Assembly (NCBI RefSeq): GCF_028622835.1
Contig: NZ_CP117677.1
Coordinates: forward strand, 620,001 to 684,000
Direction: 5' to 3'
DNA: 64,000 nt
Origin: Caloramator sp. mosi_1
GTDB lineage: Bacteria; Bacillota; Clostridia; Clostridiales; Caloramatoraceae
In this document: positions 8,868 through 18,980 of the stretch, piece after piece
How positions within the stretch are numbered: the first letter of the stretch is position 1
Layout of the letters: each line of letters starts with the position of its first letter
Made by a program: the position numbers and the translations under genes
Notes under the pieces: model-generated
What the model saw: only the letters and a program-made list of their open reading frames with translations
Told to the model about the DNA's origin: nothing
The model's database searches: none

Positions 8868-9497
8868 TTATTCATAACTCATTGCAATCTCAATAATCCT
8901 TAAAAATGCATTAACTACTTTTGCATCGAATTGTTTTCCTGATTCTTCCTTTAAAATTTTAACTGCCTTTTCTATTGACATACCCTTTCTATAAGGTCTA
9001 TCTGTTATCATTGCATCAAAGCTGTCTGCAACCGCAAGTATTCTGGCACCAAGTGGTATCTCTTCTCCAAACCTTTCCTTTGGATACCCAGAAAAGCCTT
9101 CCTTTGCTTCATCATATCTTTCGTGATGATATCTAATTAAAGGTGCCACATCCTTTAATATATTTAATGAAGTTACTATCTCATATCCGTATATAGGATG
9201 TTTGGATATTATACTCAATTCATCCTGTGTTAATGGTCCATTCTTATTTAATATTTCAGTAGGAACTAAAATCTTACCTATATCGTGGAGAAGTCCTGCA
9301 GTATAAATTGTTTTTATTTGGTTTTCAGGTAGGTTCATCTCCTTTGCTATAAGTGTTGCATATTCTGCAACCCTGCTTGAGTGTCCCTCTGTATAGCTGT
9401 CCTTTAACTGAACAATCTTTAGAAAACTCTTTAACACCTCAATCTGCTGTTCTTCTAACTTCTCTCTATTCTTTTCTTTAATCAGTTCATTTACCAT
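8868..9497 (-). CDS. HD-GYP domain phosphohydrolase
   Basis: A 209-residue HD-GYP domain, the class that hydrolyses cyclic di-GMP. The HD motif is GLLHDIGKILVP. Further metal/GYP elements are HPIYGYEIV, HHERYDEAKEGFSGYP and ARILAVADSFDAM, all intact. Its ATG overlaps the stop of the preceding GGDEF gene (ATGGTAA), so synthesis and breakdown domains are co-translated. They may be one polypeptide split by a homopolymer error. No receiver domain is attached. Confidence 0.88.
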   Translation of the reverse strand: MVNELIKEKNREKLEEQQIEVLKSFLKIVQLKDSYTEGHSSRVAEYATLIAKEMNLPENQIKTIYTAGLLHDIGKILVPTEILNKNGPLTQDELSIISKHPIYGYEIVTSLNILKDVAPLIRYHHERYDEAKEGFSGYPKERFGEEIPLGARILAVADSFDAMITDRPYRKGMSIEKAVKILKEESGKQFDAKVVNAFLRIIEIAMSYE

Positions 9498-10198
9498 ATG
9501 TTTTTTGATAATCTCTTTTGGGACAACTTTATTTCTACATTATATAATGCCTTTTCTAAATTCGTGTGTTCATTTAATGTTAGATTGTAGAAGGTAAATC
9601 CTATTTTTTCCTTTAAAATTTTGTTTTGTTCTGCTACATACCTTGTCAATTTACATATTCTATCCTTTATTTCCTTCTCCTGTTTATTTAAAAATATGAT
9701 TAAAAACTCATCTCCTCCATATCTTATACATATTGAATCCTGGCCTAAAAATCTATCTATTATTAAAGATATAGTTCTTATTCTATTATCTCCTTCTTGT
9801 ATGCCGTATTTTGAATTGTATGCCTGCATCTCGTCAATATCTATAAGAATTAATGATATAGGATATACCCTATGTTTAAACATTTTTATCTTATTTAAAA
9901 TATCTGGTAGCTTTTCTCTTTTATAAAATTGAGTAAGTTTATCAAATATATTTTCATATTCAAACCACTTTACATTATTTGTTATTGTCTTGATATTTGC
10001 AAACATTCTTAATACCATTAAAGAAAAAATAACTATATATATACCGATATTTTCAATGTTCAAATTCAAATTACTATTTAATTTAATGAAGGAGATTACA
10101 AAAATTAAAAGTAATATACTGTACATCCAAGCAAAATAAACTTCTAAGTTTCTTGTCTTTAATGAAGACTTAATATATGAGGTTATGGTATCCTCCAT
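9491..10198 (-). CDS. GGDEF-domain protein (diguanylate cyclase-like) with two membrane segments
   Basis: A 235-residue protein. Two hydrophobic segments near residues 22-42 and 50-66 are followed by a GGDEF domain beginning DKLTQFYKREKL. The nucleotide-binding region is LIDIDEMQAYNSKYGIQEGD and the signature is RYGGDEFLI, so the catalytic motif is intact. The first domain signature is weaker than the usual DPLTGLYNRR. It overlaps the upstream membrane ORF by 16 bases and the HD-GYP gene by 7. The three may form one sensor-GGDEF-HD-GYP protein in the true sequence. Confidence 0.8.
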   Translation of the reverse strand: MEDTITSYIKSSLKTRNLEVYFAWMYSILLLIFVISFIKLNSNLNLNIENIGIYIVIFSLMVLRMFANIKTITNNVKWFEYENIFDKLTQFYKREKLPDILNKIKMFKHRVYPISLILIDIDEMQAYNSKYGIQEGDNRIRTISLIIDRFLGQDSICIRYGGDEFLIIFLNKQEKEIKDRICKLTRYVAEQNKILKEKIGFTFYNLTLNEHTNLEKALYNVEIKLSQKRLSKNIW

Positions 10199-10569
10199 AC
10201 CCTTTTAAGAAGATGATATACTCCAAATGTAATGCTTATACCTGTATAACAGTACAGTATATCTGCAAAGGCTGTATAGGCATTATTTATATTAGAACCT
10301 ATTATAAAATAAATTAAGTCTGCAACAAAGTAAAACACCAATGAGGCAATAACGTACATTACGTGTCTTCTTATCTTAATTTCAGAGGTCATCTTCAAAG
10401 CATTCATAACTATATAAAACAATAGTATTACATCAAACAGTACATAGACTATTTCATAAGAAAATTCCTTTAAAATATTGTTTGAAAAAATTAACAACGT
10501 TGAGTATATAAAGGTATAGCAAAATATTAATGCATCTATTAATATTGATTTATTAAATCTAAAGAGCAT
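10183..10569 (-). CDS. Integral membrane sensor portion upstream of the GGDEF gene
   Basis: About 128 residues with at least four hydrophobic segments and no recognised sensor family. Reading on upstream past a T-rich run near 10635, a second frame supplies more membrane-like sequence (LIFSLIGDLLTVYSNSN) with no start codon of its own. The real protein therefore probably begins further upstream and the visible start is internal. It is likely the input domain for the adjacent GGDEF and HD-GYP modules. Confidence 0.5.
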   Translation of the reverse strand: MLFRFNKSILIDALIFCYTFIYSTLLIFSNNILKEFSYEIVYVLFDVILLFYIVMNALKMTSEIKIRRHVMYVIASLVFYFVADLIYFIIGSNINNAYTAFADILYCYTGISITFGVYHLLKRVWRIP

Positions 10570-10722
10570 AAAGTTTTTGTATAGTTTATCAAGTGCTAAA
10601 AATACATTGATGTAGGCTATGAAATAAAAATATGATATATATTGCTATTACTATATACCGTAAGCAAATCACCTATCAGTGAAAATATTAAAAAAACATT
10701 AGATTTAAGAAATAATTAATTT

Positions 10723-10920
10723 TTATTTTTTATACGCTCTGTAGCATAAATACGAAGATACAATATAGATAGAGGCTTCAATAGAATTTATTATATTTAT
10801 AAAGTGTATATCAGTCCAATAAAACTTACTAATTACGAACGCAACAATGACTAATAAAGAAATCAATATATGCCCCAGCCATAATTCTCTTTTCGTCATA
10901 ATAACCCTCTTTTTAAACAT
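10723..10920 (-). CDS. Small membrane protein or first part of the sensor
   Basis: 65 residues with two hydrophobic helices (LGHILISLLVIVAFVISKF and a second near the end). It may be the true N-terminus of the broken membrane sensor downstream, because only about 20 bases of stop-containing A/T-rich sequence separate the frames. As a free-standing small protein it has no recognisable family. Confidence 0.35.
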   Translation of the reverse strand: MFKKRVIMTKRELWLGHILISLLVIVAFVISKFYWTDIHFINIINSIEASIYIVSSYLCYRAYKK

Positions 10921-10998
10921 TTTTACTTTATTATACTAAACTTTTACTAAATTATCTATATTTTATACAAAAATTAAACAAAAAACAACAATAAATAC

Positions 10999-11024
10999 AA
11001 AAGTTAGGCCAAGGCCTAACTTTT
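10999..11024 (-). terminator. Terminator overlapping the corA stop
   Basis: AAAAGTTAGGCC and GGCCTAACTTTT form a perfect stem. The corA stop codon lies inside the 3' side of the stem. Confidence 0.75.
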
Positions 11025-11957
11025 AAAACATATCCTTTTTTGCTAAATAATATGTTGCAATACCTGTTGCAAAAGCTGTAATTAAAAGCACAAAATAAAA
11101 ACCATAGGGATTTTCAGCAAAAGGAACAGGTACATTCATTCCCCAAAGTCCTGCAAAAACTGATGGAATAGATATAACTATTGTAATAGATGCTAAAAAC
11201 TTCATAACTATATTTAAATTATTAGAAATAATTGACGCAAAGGCATCCATTGTTCCACTTAGTATATTACTGTATATATTTGCCATCTCTATTGCCTGTT
11301 TATTTTCTATTATAACATCCTCAAGAACATCCTGGTCTTCTGGATATCTATTTATCATATCAAGCTTTAACATCTTTTCAAGAGTTATCTCATTTGCCTT
11401 AAGAGATGTTGAAAAATACACAAGGCTCTTTTCTAATTCAAGAAGCTGTATAAGCTCTTTATTTTTCATCGACCTGTGAAGCCTTGCCTCTATTACTGAA
11501 CTTGTTTTATCTATTTGCTTTAGATAATTTAAATAGTAGGTTGATATTCTAAAGAGTATTTGAAGTATAAATCTTGACTTTTTATAAGTGTAAAAGCTTT
11601 TGATTTTTCCCTTTGAAAAATCTTCAAGTATCTTATTTTCCTCAAGGCATATTGTTACAATATAATCATTATTTAGTACAATTCCAAGTGGTATTGTATA
11701 ATAATTTAATTTTTGTTTTCAACATCAATAAATGGAATATCAAAAATAAATAAATATTGCTCATCTTCAATTTCTAAACGTGAACTTTCTTCTTCATCTA
11801 ATGCTGATTTTAAAAAATCAACCATAATACCTGTTTTATTTGATACATATTCAAGCTCAGTATCTGTTGGATTAATTATATTAATCCAACATCCCTTTTC
11901 AATTGCTTCTACTTCAACTGTAGTATTATCTTGAACTGTCTTATAAATCTTTATCAT
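11023..11957 (-). CDS. corA: CorA-family divalent metal transporter (one frameshift)
   Basis: Magnesium/cobalt channel family. The soluble N-terminal domain starts MIKIYKTVQDN and includes CWINIINPTDTELEYVS. Two C-terminal helices surround the selectivity signature, here GLWGMNVPVPF (canonical YGMNF, so Trp replaces Tyr). Frame lost near 11705. Shifting there restores YTIPLGIVLNNDYIVTICLE and joins the parts to about 312 residues, normal for CorA. The start is set by AAGGGAG nine bases upstream. The leader carries a tiny ORF and a strong hairpin. Confidence 0.88.
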
Positions 11958-11978
11958 ACTGTGCACTCCCTTCCACAC

Positions 11979-12012
11979 CCACAAGGGTGCAGAATAACGT
12001 GCACCCTTGTGG
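11979..12012 (-). promoter_or_regulatory. Strong hairpin in the corA leader
   Basis: CCACAAGGGTGC and GCACCCTTGTGG pair perfectly over 12 bp around a 10-base loop, ending about 20 bases before the corA start codon. No T run follows on the corA strand, so it is not a simple terminator. A role in translation or attenuation is likely. Confidence 0.6.
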
Positions 12013-12013
12013 T

Positions 12014-12046
12014 CTATTTTATACTACTATAAGGCCCATCTCCCAT
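12014..12046 (-). CDS. Ten-codon ORF in the corA leader (possible leader peptide)
   Basis: ATG preceded by AAAGAGGTG at seven bases, encoding MGDGPYSSIK and then TAG, immediately upstream of the corA hairpin. Too short for homology. The evidence is position plus ribosome site. It could be a regulatory leader peptide, like those controlling Mg transporters elsewhere, or chance. Confidence 0.35.
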   Translation of the reverse strand: MGDGPYSSIK

Positions 12047-12111
12047 ATATTTACACCTCTTTAAAGTATATATTACAATAATAATTTACATTATATATCA
12101 AAAAAGACAAC

Positions 12112-13187
12112 CTATTTTTCCTCAGGATTTAAAATTATAATAGGTTTTGGAGGAACAATTATATCCTTATCTCCACCATTTTTAGGAAATACATTCGGTC
12201 TTTCACAAATACCTGTTATTCCTACAATATATCTTCTCTGTTCAATAAGTTCTCCATACTGCTTTATCTTTTTAGTTAACAAATCAAAGGACACCCTAAT
12301 TGCCCTTTCATATTTTTCAATTGTATTTCTAAAATGCTTAAAGTCATTTCTCTGATCGTGTTTTCCATTGGCTGCTACTGTACCATTTATAACAACCCCA
12401 TCAAATATTTTAAAAAGCTCTGTTAAGGCTCCAACCACATTAAAGGAGTTTATATTGTAATTATTTGATTGAATTGGGGTAATTAAAATCTCCTGAAGTA
12501 TGCATTTTATTATATATCTTATTTCATCCTCTACAACTGCTATCTTATATTCAAGTTCAAGCTCAATCAACCTTAATATTTTTAATAAACTCTCATTTAC
12601 CTTATCCCTTAATGCAACAACAATATAGTACTTTATCATTGTTATGCATTCCTTCTCTGTCAGCGTTCTTTTTCTATCTGCATCAAAGGGAACATAGTTT
12701 ACATTGTAAAGCATCCTGATTATCTGCCTCTTATTAAATCTTCCAAAGTTTATTTCTATAAACTTATCATATCCTGTAGATATTAGTATATCTTCCGCCT
12801 TACATCTCCATTCAACATCATCTATTTTTTCTATTATTTCCCTTATACTTACTCTAAATATTAAATATTCAAAGACATTGACTAAAATCTCCTCTTCAAC
12901 CTTTTCTGCAACAAGTGCCAGTTTATAATTTCTGCAATCCTCATCAACATAAGGTGGTATATATTCTCTATTGCATATCTTATTATAAGCATCAATAATT
13001 ACCTGCTTTTTCTACAGGCATTACAAGGATTATATAAAACCCTCTTATCTTTTATGCCACCTTCAATACTTTCCTTTACAAACTCATTAAAGCAATCATC
13101 AAATTCACAATCATCATCAACAGTTTCAAATCTTTCAGATAGCCTTTTAATAAAATCGTCTATCTGTTTATCTATGTTGTCTCCCAT
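12112..13187 (-). CDS. Conserved-looking protein of unknown function (one frameshift)
   Basis: Reconstructed length about 358 aa. The acidic N-terminus (MGDNIDKQIDDFIKRL) is followed by a NPCNACRKK cysteine pair, then a helical middle and a basic C-terminus ending PPKPIIILNPEEK. Frame lost near 13005 in the AAAAA run; one extra A joins CRKK to QVIIDAYNKICNREY. No signal peptide or transmembrane segment. I do not recognise a family. It lies between corA and the DUF11-type gene on the same strand; shared function is not shown. Confidence 0.65.
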
Positions 13188-13276
13188 AAAACCCCACCTT
13201 ATATCTTAATACTATTATAGTATATTATTTATTTAAAAAATAATGATTTTTCAAATATTCGAAAAAGTTTTCAACA

Positions 13277-13404
13277 ATATCCACAAGCTTGTCCACATAT
13301 TATACACATCGTTTTTTATCCAAATTTCTTCCACATTTTTTCACATATTATTCCACAGGCTTATCCACAGGAATTGTGGATAAGCCTGAAATTCAGTGGA
13401 TAAC
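13277..13404. other. Cluster of DnaA-box-like sequences
   Basis: Within about 130 bases there is a perfect TTATCCACA (13361-13369), a perfect inverted copy TGTGGATAA (13375-13383), AGTGGATAA (13396-13404), TTGTCCACA (13289-13297) and TATCCACAA just before it. The two perfect boxes are also the arms of the 13357-13387 hairpin. No dnaA, dnaN or gyrase genes are nearby, so this is not an obvious replication origin. Confidence 0.55.
13357..13387 (-). terminator. Hairpin after the DUF11-type gene
   Basis: AGGCTTATCCACA and TGTGGATAAGCCT form a 13-bp perfect stem with a 5-base loop just downstream of the gene at 13407. T-tract support is weak, so it may be a terminator or a paired DnaA-box site. 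Confidence 0.45.
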
Positions 13405-13406
13405 TC

Positions 13407-15490
13407 TTAGCAATCTCCTTCTACTTGCCCTTTTACTAATATATCCATAGGTTCTACAAAGAATCCTTTAAATTCTATATCACAGAAGTTATATAGTTTA
13501 CTAAAGTCTCTACATAATTTAAACTTATTAACCCTATATTTATATTTAAATTCTCTTTCACAAATTTTTTCTTCTAATGGATAACAAATTGAGTATTCAA
13601 GTAAATTAATCATTAAATCTTTTCCTTCGTGTTTGTAAATTATATTTTTTCTATTATAAACTTTAAAATAATCTTGTTGTCAAAAACTCTATATTCAAAT
13701 TTATCTACTACATCGCTACCACATTCTAAAGCATATTTTTCGTGTAAGCATACAATTTGGTTTAATATAATATTGCCATCTATTCTTTCTATTATTTTAT
13801 CAGCATATATATCTAAGTTATCTTCAAATTCACTGTCAACAACTTCTTTTTCAAAAGTCTTACGTCGTAAATTATATATTCATCTGTATATATGATTGGT
13901 GCAATAAATTTCTTATAATATCCATCCTTCTCAAATATAATTGTATAAACCCCAACTGGAAGATTAAAACTATATTCTTGGCTAAAAACTTCACTCATAA
14001 TTAAATTACATTCCCTATACACTTTTACTCTTACATCGGATAATAACTCTTTTGTTTTACAATCTAATATTTTCCCTGAAAGATTTATTTGTATATCATC
14101 ATATACCGCTTTAACCAAAACTCCCTCATCTCTTACAACATCAGTCGTTTCTGCATTTAAAGCAGAGGCACGTGCTTCATTTAGATACTGTAGACCTGGA
14201 AGTATAAAATATCCATTAAATTCTATCCTTAAGTTTTCCTGTTGATCTGGATCTAAATCTCCAACACTCCAAACAATTGTACTTGTATCTGTATCGTAAA
14301 AACTGTACCTGCTGAAGAATAAAAGGTTGGAACTCCATCTGTAAATACAAAATATTTATTTAACTCATCTACTACTTTTGCATCATATATCTTAACTTCT
14401 GAAATATTTTTTATTGTTATATTTACCTCCCAATAATCCCTTTTACAAGCATTGATTTCAGTAGGTCCTTCAGTTAATGTTTTTGTTAATTCTATTTGGC
14501 CTCCCTCTTCATTAACACAAACACCCATATCACTCACAGGACCAACGGGTTCTATATTATCACCAGTTAATGTTGCAAAATTTATAATTTTAAATCCAGG
14601 ATATTTAAATGCACCTGTTATCTCTACCTCAAGTGTTGCAGTATTACCTGAACCAAGGTCTCCTATATCCCACGTAACTGTAGACATATTCTCATCAAAA
14701 TCTGCCGAGCCAAGACTTGGAGTTAGTGATACATCTGTATCTTCCAACTCTAATTCTGCATTAATAACATCTTTAACAATCAATCCTTCTGCAGTTGATT
14801 CTGATGTGTTAATAACTGTTAGTGTATATTTCCAAGTTCTCTCTTCTTCTGGCCTTATGCACTCTGGATAAACAGGACCCTCTGTTATTTCCTTTTTAAC
14901 ATTACTTCAGGTTGAAGTCCCTTATTTATTTCATCACCACAAATTATGTCCTTAATCAAGATTAGATTTTGTGTCGAAGTAAAATAACATAGACTAAATA
15001 CAGTTGTATCGAAGTTAAATCCTTCAAAGGCCGATAAAGGTGCCCTAAAGTCTAAAAAATAGTCATCATTTGGAGTTTTTCCACACGCAAACTGTGTAGT
15101 TGCCTTTATCACCCTAACATTTGTACCAAGCACAACCGGAACATTATATATAATTACTCCAAAGGGATTTGTAATTAAAAGTCTATAGTTTGCACCGCTT
15201 GTATCTATTGTAAAAGTATACTTTAAGCCTGATCCAAAATTAATAAAAACTCCCCAAACAAATTCTTTAAAGTCTCCTGATACGTTTTTAAGAGGTGTAT
15301 CATTTAGTCGCATTCTAAAACATACATCCCTTTCCTCCTCTGTAATAGGGTCAATATAGTAATATGCTGCTGGATTTAGTAAGTCTCCTACAATATCTGT
15401 TGAACAAGGAGATGCATTGTTTGGTACGGCAGTTATAGGTAGTCCATCTTGAGTATAGATAATCCACAGGCTATCGTTTATAGGGAACAT
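13407..15490 (-). CDS. DUF11-repeat / carboxypeptidase-regulatory-like protein (several frameshifts)
   Basis: Reconstructed length about 690 aa. The N-terminal domain begins MFPINDSLWIIYTQDG and has no family I recognise. It is followed by DUF11-type beta repeats, recognisable from VTWDIGDLGSGNTATLEVEI and a second degenerate copy near 14240. Next is a CarboxypepD_reg-like beta domain (LSGKILDCKTKELLSDVRVK) and a C-terminal part rich in aromatic residues. The frame breaks near 14880, 14290, 14120-14250 and 13620-13815. No signal peptide is visible, so a spore-coat or mother-cell role is as plausible as a surface role. The start has AGAGGTGATTAA upstream. Confidence 0.7.
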
Positions 15491-15604
15491 TTAATCACCT
15501 CTTTTATGTTTTCTATAACTATAATATCTATATTTTTACAAAAGGTTCCTCTTAATTTAGCCTAAATTATAAAAACTTTTCATATAATTATACGAGGTGA
15601 TTTT

Positions 15605-16965
15605 ATGAAAAAATTTGCTGCAGTAATTTTATTATTTATATGTCTTTTATCTACTTCCTTCACTCCAATAAAGTTTAACAAGCAAAATGTATATGAAATA
15701 ACAAAGGAACTATCTTCTGATAAATATCGAGGAAGGCTTTCAGGTGATAAAGGAAATAAACTTGCAGAGGATTATATTGCTACAGAGTTTAAAAGGATTG
15801 GTCTAAAACCTCTTTATACTGATTTTAGGCAGAGCTTTGAGGTTTTTGTTCCTTTAATCGAGGGTGAATGCACCCTTAAGGTTTTTGACAATGAAAAAAA
15901 CTTGTTAAAGAATACAGATATGGAGATGACTTTAAAGAAATAATATCTGGATTATCTCAGGGAGGAAAGATATTAACTAAGCTTGATGACACTTCTATTA
16001 AGTTTGAAACAAGGATTACAAGCGAAAGTATAAGTAGCTATGATTATGATAAGAGATTGTTAAAACAGGGTGTAAAGGCTGTTATTTATTCCTTTGATAG
16101 AATGATGAGGTTTAGAAGTCCCTACAAGGAACAGATGGATTATAAAGAAGGACTTATTAAAATTTCTGTTCAGACAAATGTTTTAAGGGAGCTTGAGCAA
16201 TTTAAAAGGCAGGGATACTATATTGAAATAAAAAGCCCAGTGAACTATAAAAAGGTTAAGGTTAGTAATATTGTTGGAATAAAGGAAGGAAAGGATAAAA
16301 CTCTTCCTCCATTAATTTTCTCTGCACATCTTGACCACGTTGGATTTGATGCAGATGGTGTAATATACCCAGGTGCTCTTGATAATGCTTCTGGAGTTGC
16401 ATTCTTACTTGAAGTAGCAAGGGCTCTTAAAAATACAAACTATGATAGAAATATCATATTTATTGCCTTTAATGCAGAAGAAGTTGGACTTATTGGCTCT
16501 TCATACTTTGTTAAAAATAGTAAAGTTGATTTAAAGGATGCAGAGGTTATTAATTTTGATATGGTGGGTTCAAAACAGGATGTACCCTTAAGCATTTTAT
16601 CCTCCAGCAATAGAAGTAATTTTTCAAGAAATATTTTAGGACTTCTAAAGGATAAAATAAAATGCAAAAGTATCTATCAAGACAACAGCGACCACGCACC
16701 CTTCTGCTATAAAGATATAAAAGCTGTTACCTTTATACACGATGATACAAGCAAAATCCATACCCCTAAAGATACAATAGAAAATATTGATATTGATAGA
16801 TTTGGGGATGTTTTTAATGCAGTCAATATATATCTTGAGAGTCGTACTAAATTAGTTTACAATCCAATAATTAGTGAGTTTTCCTTTAGTTCAATAATTA
16901 TAGGTTATATTATTGCATTCATAATACTCCAATCAATATATCTTGTAATAAGTAAAAGAGAGTGA
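15605..16965 (+). CDS. M28-family zinc aminopeptidase, secreted or membrane-anchored (one frameshift)
   Basis: A signal peptide (MKKFAAVILLFICLLSTSFT) is followed by a PA-like insertion and the M28 catalytic domain. Zinc-binding and catalytic motifs are AHLDHVGFD, GALDNASGVAF, FNAEEVGLIGS, NFDMVGS and NSDHAPF. A final hydrophobic helix near the C-terminus may anchor it. Frame lost in the A run at about 15895; one more A gives KKLVKEYRYGDDFKEIISG and a 454-residue protein. One of few plus-strand genes. It is followed closely by a GNAT gene, probably co-transcribed. Confidence 0.87.
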
Positions 16966-16969
16966 TATT

Positions 16970-17749
16970 ATGGCTCATTTTGCCACAATTTTAGATTTTA
17001 AAAGGATTATAAAACATAAGCCAAGTTATATTACTGAAGAGGAACTTTATAACATATACAATGATGGATATATGGTAGTTTCTGATATTAATCCCTATTC
17101 ATTTTTCATATCCTGTTAGGTACTATGACAGTTTAATAATTAGATATTTGATAAAGGACTATGATGAACTTGTTGATATGTTAAAGCCTTATTTAGATTT
17201 GTTTAATGAAGATATTTATATAGCAAATATACCAGAAAACAAATTAGAATTATTTAAACAAATGAATTTCTACCCTGTCTTTAAACTTAATACTATGATT
17301 AAAAAAACTATGAGATAAAAAATAATATACCTAGCTGCTATTTTATACCCTATTCCAACATTTATTCTAAAAATCTAATTGACATAGATAACAGCTTCTT
17401 TAGTGATATTTTTAAACTACAGCCCCATCATATAATCGAAATGTCTAAAGACCCCTATATAAAAATTACACTGTGTATTTATGAAAACAATTGTATAGGT
17501 TACAGTATATACAAACTAAATTATACACTTGGTTTTGGATATATAATAAAAATCGCTGTAGATAGAGATTATCAAAATAGAGGTTTTGGTTCTATGCTTT
17601 TAATGGATATAATCAATTCCTTTAGAACTAAAGGGGTACTCCCTATATTAATCGACTGCCTCGACTCATCTGTAGCCTTCTTTGAAAAACACGGATTTTA
17701 TGTTGTCTGCTCAAACTATTTATTGAAACACCCCCAAAACCTACCATAG
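16970..17749 (+). CDS. GNAT-family N-acetyltransferase (two frameshifts)
   Basis: Reconstructed length about 259 residues. The C-terminal half carries the acetyl-CoA-binding motif A as IAVDRDYQNRGFGSMLLMDI (Q-x-x-G-x-G) followed by a motif B-like strand. The N-terminal half (MAHFATILDFKRI) may be a degenerate second GNAT fold. Frame breaks near 17110 and 17312, the latter in an A run. Starts four bases after the peptidase stop. Substrate unknown. Confidence 0.75.
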
Positions 17750-17794
17750 TGAGAGCATATCAATCCTAAAGAGGCTAATCTAACCATATAGTCT

Positions 17795-17833
17795 AAAGCC
17801 ACATTAAGGATGTTAATCCTTAATGTGGCTTTA
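17795..17833. terminator. Bidirectional terminator between GNAT gene and prfB
   Basis: AAAGCCACATTAAGGAT pairs with ATCCTTAATGTGGCTTT. T runs on both sides suit the convergent genes. Confidence 0.85.
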
Positions 17834-17835
17834 AA

Positions 17836-18963
17836 TTACTCTATATCAGTACTACCATTTGCTGTTTGACCCTTTAGGAAAGCATTTATAAACTCATCTA
17901 TTTCTCCATCCATAACTGCTTGAACATTACCAATTTCAACACCTGTTCTATGGTCTTTAACAAGAGTATATGGTTGGAATACATAGGATCTTATTTGGCT
18001 TCCCCATCCGATATCCTTTAGGTCTCCAGTTAAGTCTTCTATCTTTTCCTTGTGTTCTCTCTCTTTAAGTTCTATCAGTTTTGATTTTAACATCTTCATT
18101 GCTCTATCACGGTTTGCGTGCTGTGAACGTTCTGTCTGACATTGAACTACAATACCTGTTGGTATATGCGTAATTCTAATCGCTGACTCTGTCTTGTTTA
18201 CGTACTGTCCACCTGCACCACCTGAACGATAAGTGTCTACCTTTAAATCCTCAGCCCTTATATCAATATCCTGTTCAGGTGTAATTTCTGGCAGAACTTC
18301 GACTGATGCAAAGGACGTATGCCTTTTACCTGCTGCATCAAAGGGAGAAATTCTAACCAATCTGTGAACACCTTTTTCTGCCTTTAAATATCCATAGGCA
18401 TATTCTCCCTTTATTTCAAGGGTAACACTCTTAACTCCTGCTTCATCACCTGGAAGCATATCAACAACCTCAACCTTGTAACCCTTCTTTTCTGCCCATC
18501 TTGTATAGAGTCTTAAAAGCATTGATGTCCAATCGCAGGCCTCTGTTCCACCAGCACCTGCGTGTATTGTAAGTATTGCATTATTTTTATCGTATTCACC
18601 TGATAGAAGTATTTCTATCTTAAAATCCTCTATTTTCTTTTCTATTTCTTTTCTTTCCTGAACTATTTCATCTAATGCATCTAAGTCCTCTACTTCGTCG
18701 GATAGTTCAATTAAAACCTCAAGGTCATCAACCCTTCTTACAAGGTCTTCATATCTTTCTACCTTATCCTTTAAGGATTTTAGCTTTTGAGTAACAACCT
18801 GAGCATTTTGAGGATCATCCCAAAAGCTTGGGTCATTCATTTTATTCTCCAAGTTTTCAATCTCGCTCTTTAAACTGGCGATGTCAAAGAGAAGCCCCAT
18901 TTCCTTTAGTGCTTCCCTCATTGGATTAATTGCTGCATAGTGTTCTTCAAACATTACGTGCAC
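17836..18963 (-). CDS. prfB: Peptide chain release factor 2
   Basis: RF2 terminates translation at UGA/UAA. The GGQ loop is visible in [20 protein letters not shown], and the RF2-type recognition region is [19 protein letters not shown]. Length about 375 aa. The start is a GTG or the ATG three codons later, after AAGGTGAT. Most bacterial prfB genes have an in-frame TGA read through by +1 frameshifting at CTTTGAC. Here that string is present (GGGCTTCTCTTTGAC), but the frame is open across it. One extra G would recreate the canonical TGA and the usual length. Confidence 0.95.
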   Translation of the reverse strand: MHVMFEEHYAAINPMREALKEMGLLFDIASLKSEIENLENKMNDPSFWDDPQNAQVVTQKLKSLKDKVERYEDLVRRVDDLEVLIELSDEVEDLDALDEIVQERKEIEKKIEDFKIEILLSGEYDKNNAILTIHAGAGGTEACDWTSMLLRLYTRWAEKKGYKVEVVDMLPGDEAGVKSVTLEIKGEYAYGYLKAEKGVHRLVRISPFDAAGKRHTSFASVEVLPEITPEQDIDIRAEDLKVDTYRSGGAGGQYVNKTESAIRITHIPTGIVVQCQTERSQHANRDRAMKMLKSKLIELKEREHKEKIEDLTGDLKDIGWGSQIRSYVFQPYTLVKDHRTGVEIGNVQAVMDGEIDEFINAFLKGQTANGSTDIE

Positions 18964-18980
18964 TATAATCACCTTCCCTA

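Noticed and set aside
11979-12060. M-box (Mg2+) riboswitch ahead of corA
   Set aside because: The leader is too short and lacks the multi-helix M-box core; only a small ORF and a single stem are visible.
12803-12998. Gap between two ORFs as intergenic space
   Set aside because: After one A is added near 13005 the frame is coding throughout, so the gap is part of one gene.
13277-13404. Replication origin (oriC) because of DnaA boxes
   Set aside because: No dnaA, dnaN, recF or gyr genes and no AT-rich 13-mer array nearby; kept only as a DnaA-box cluster.
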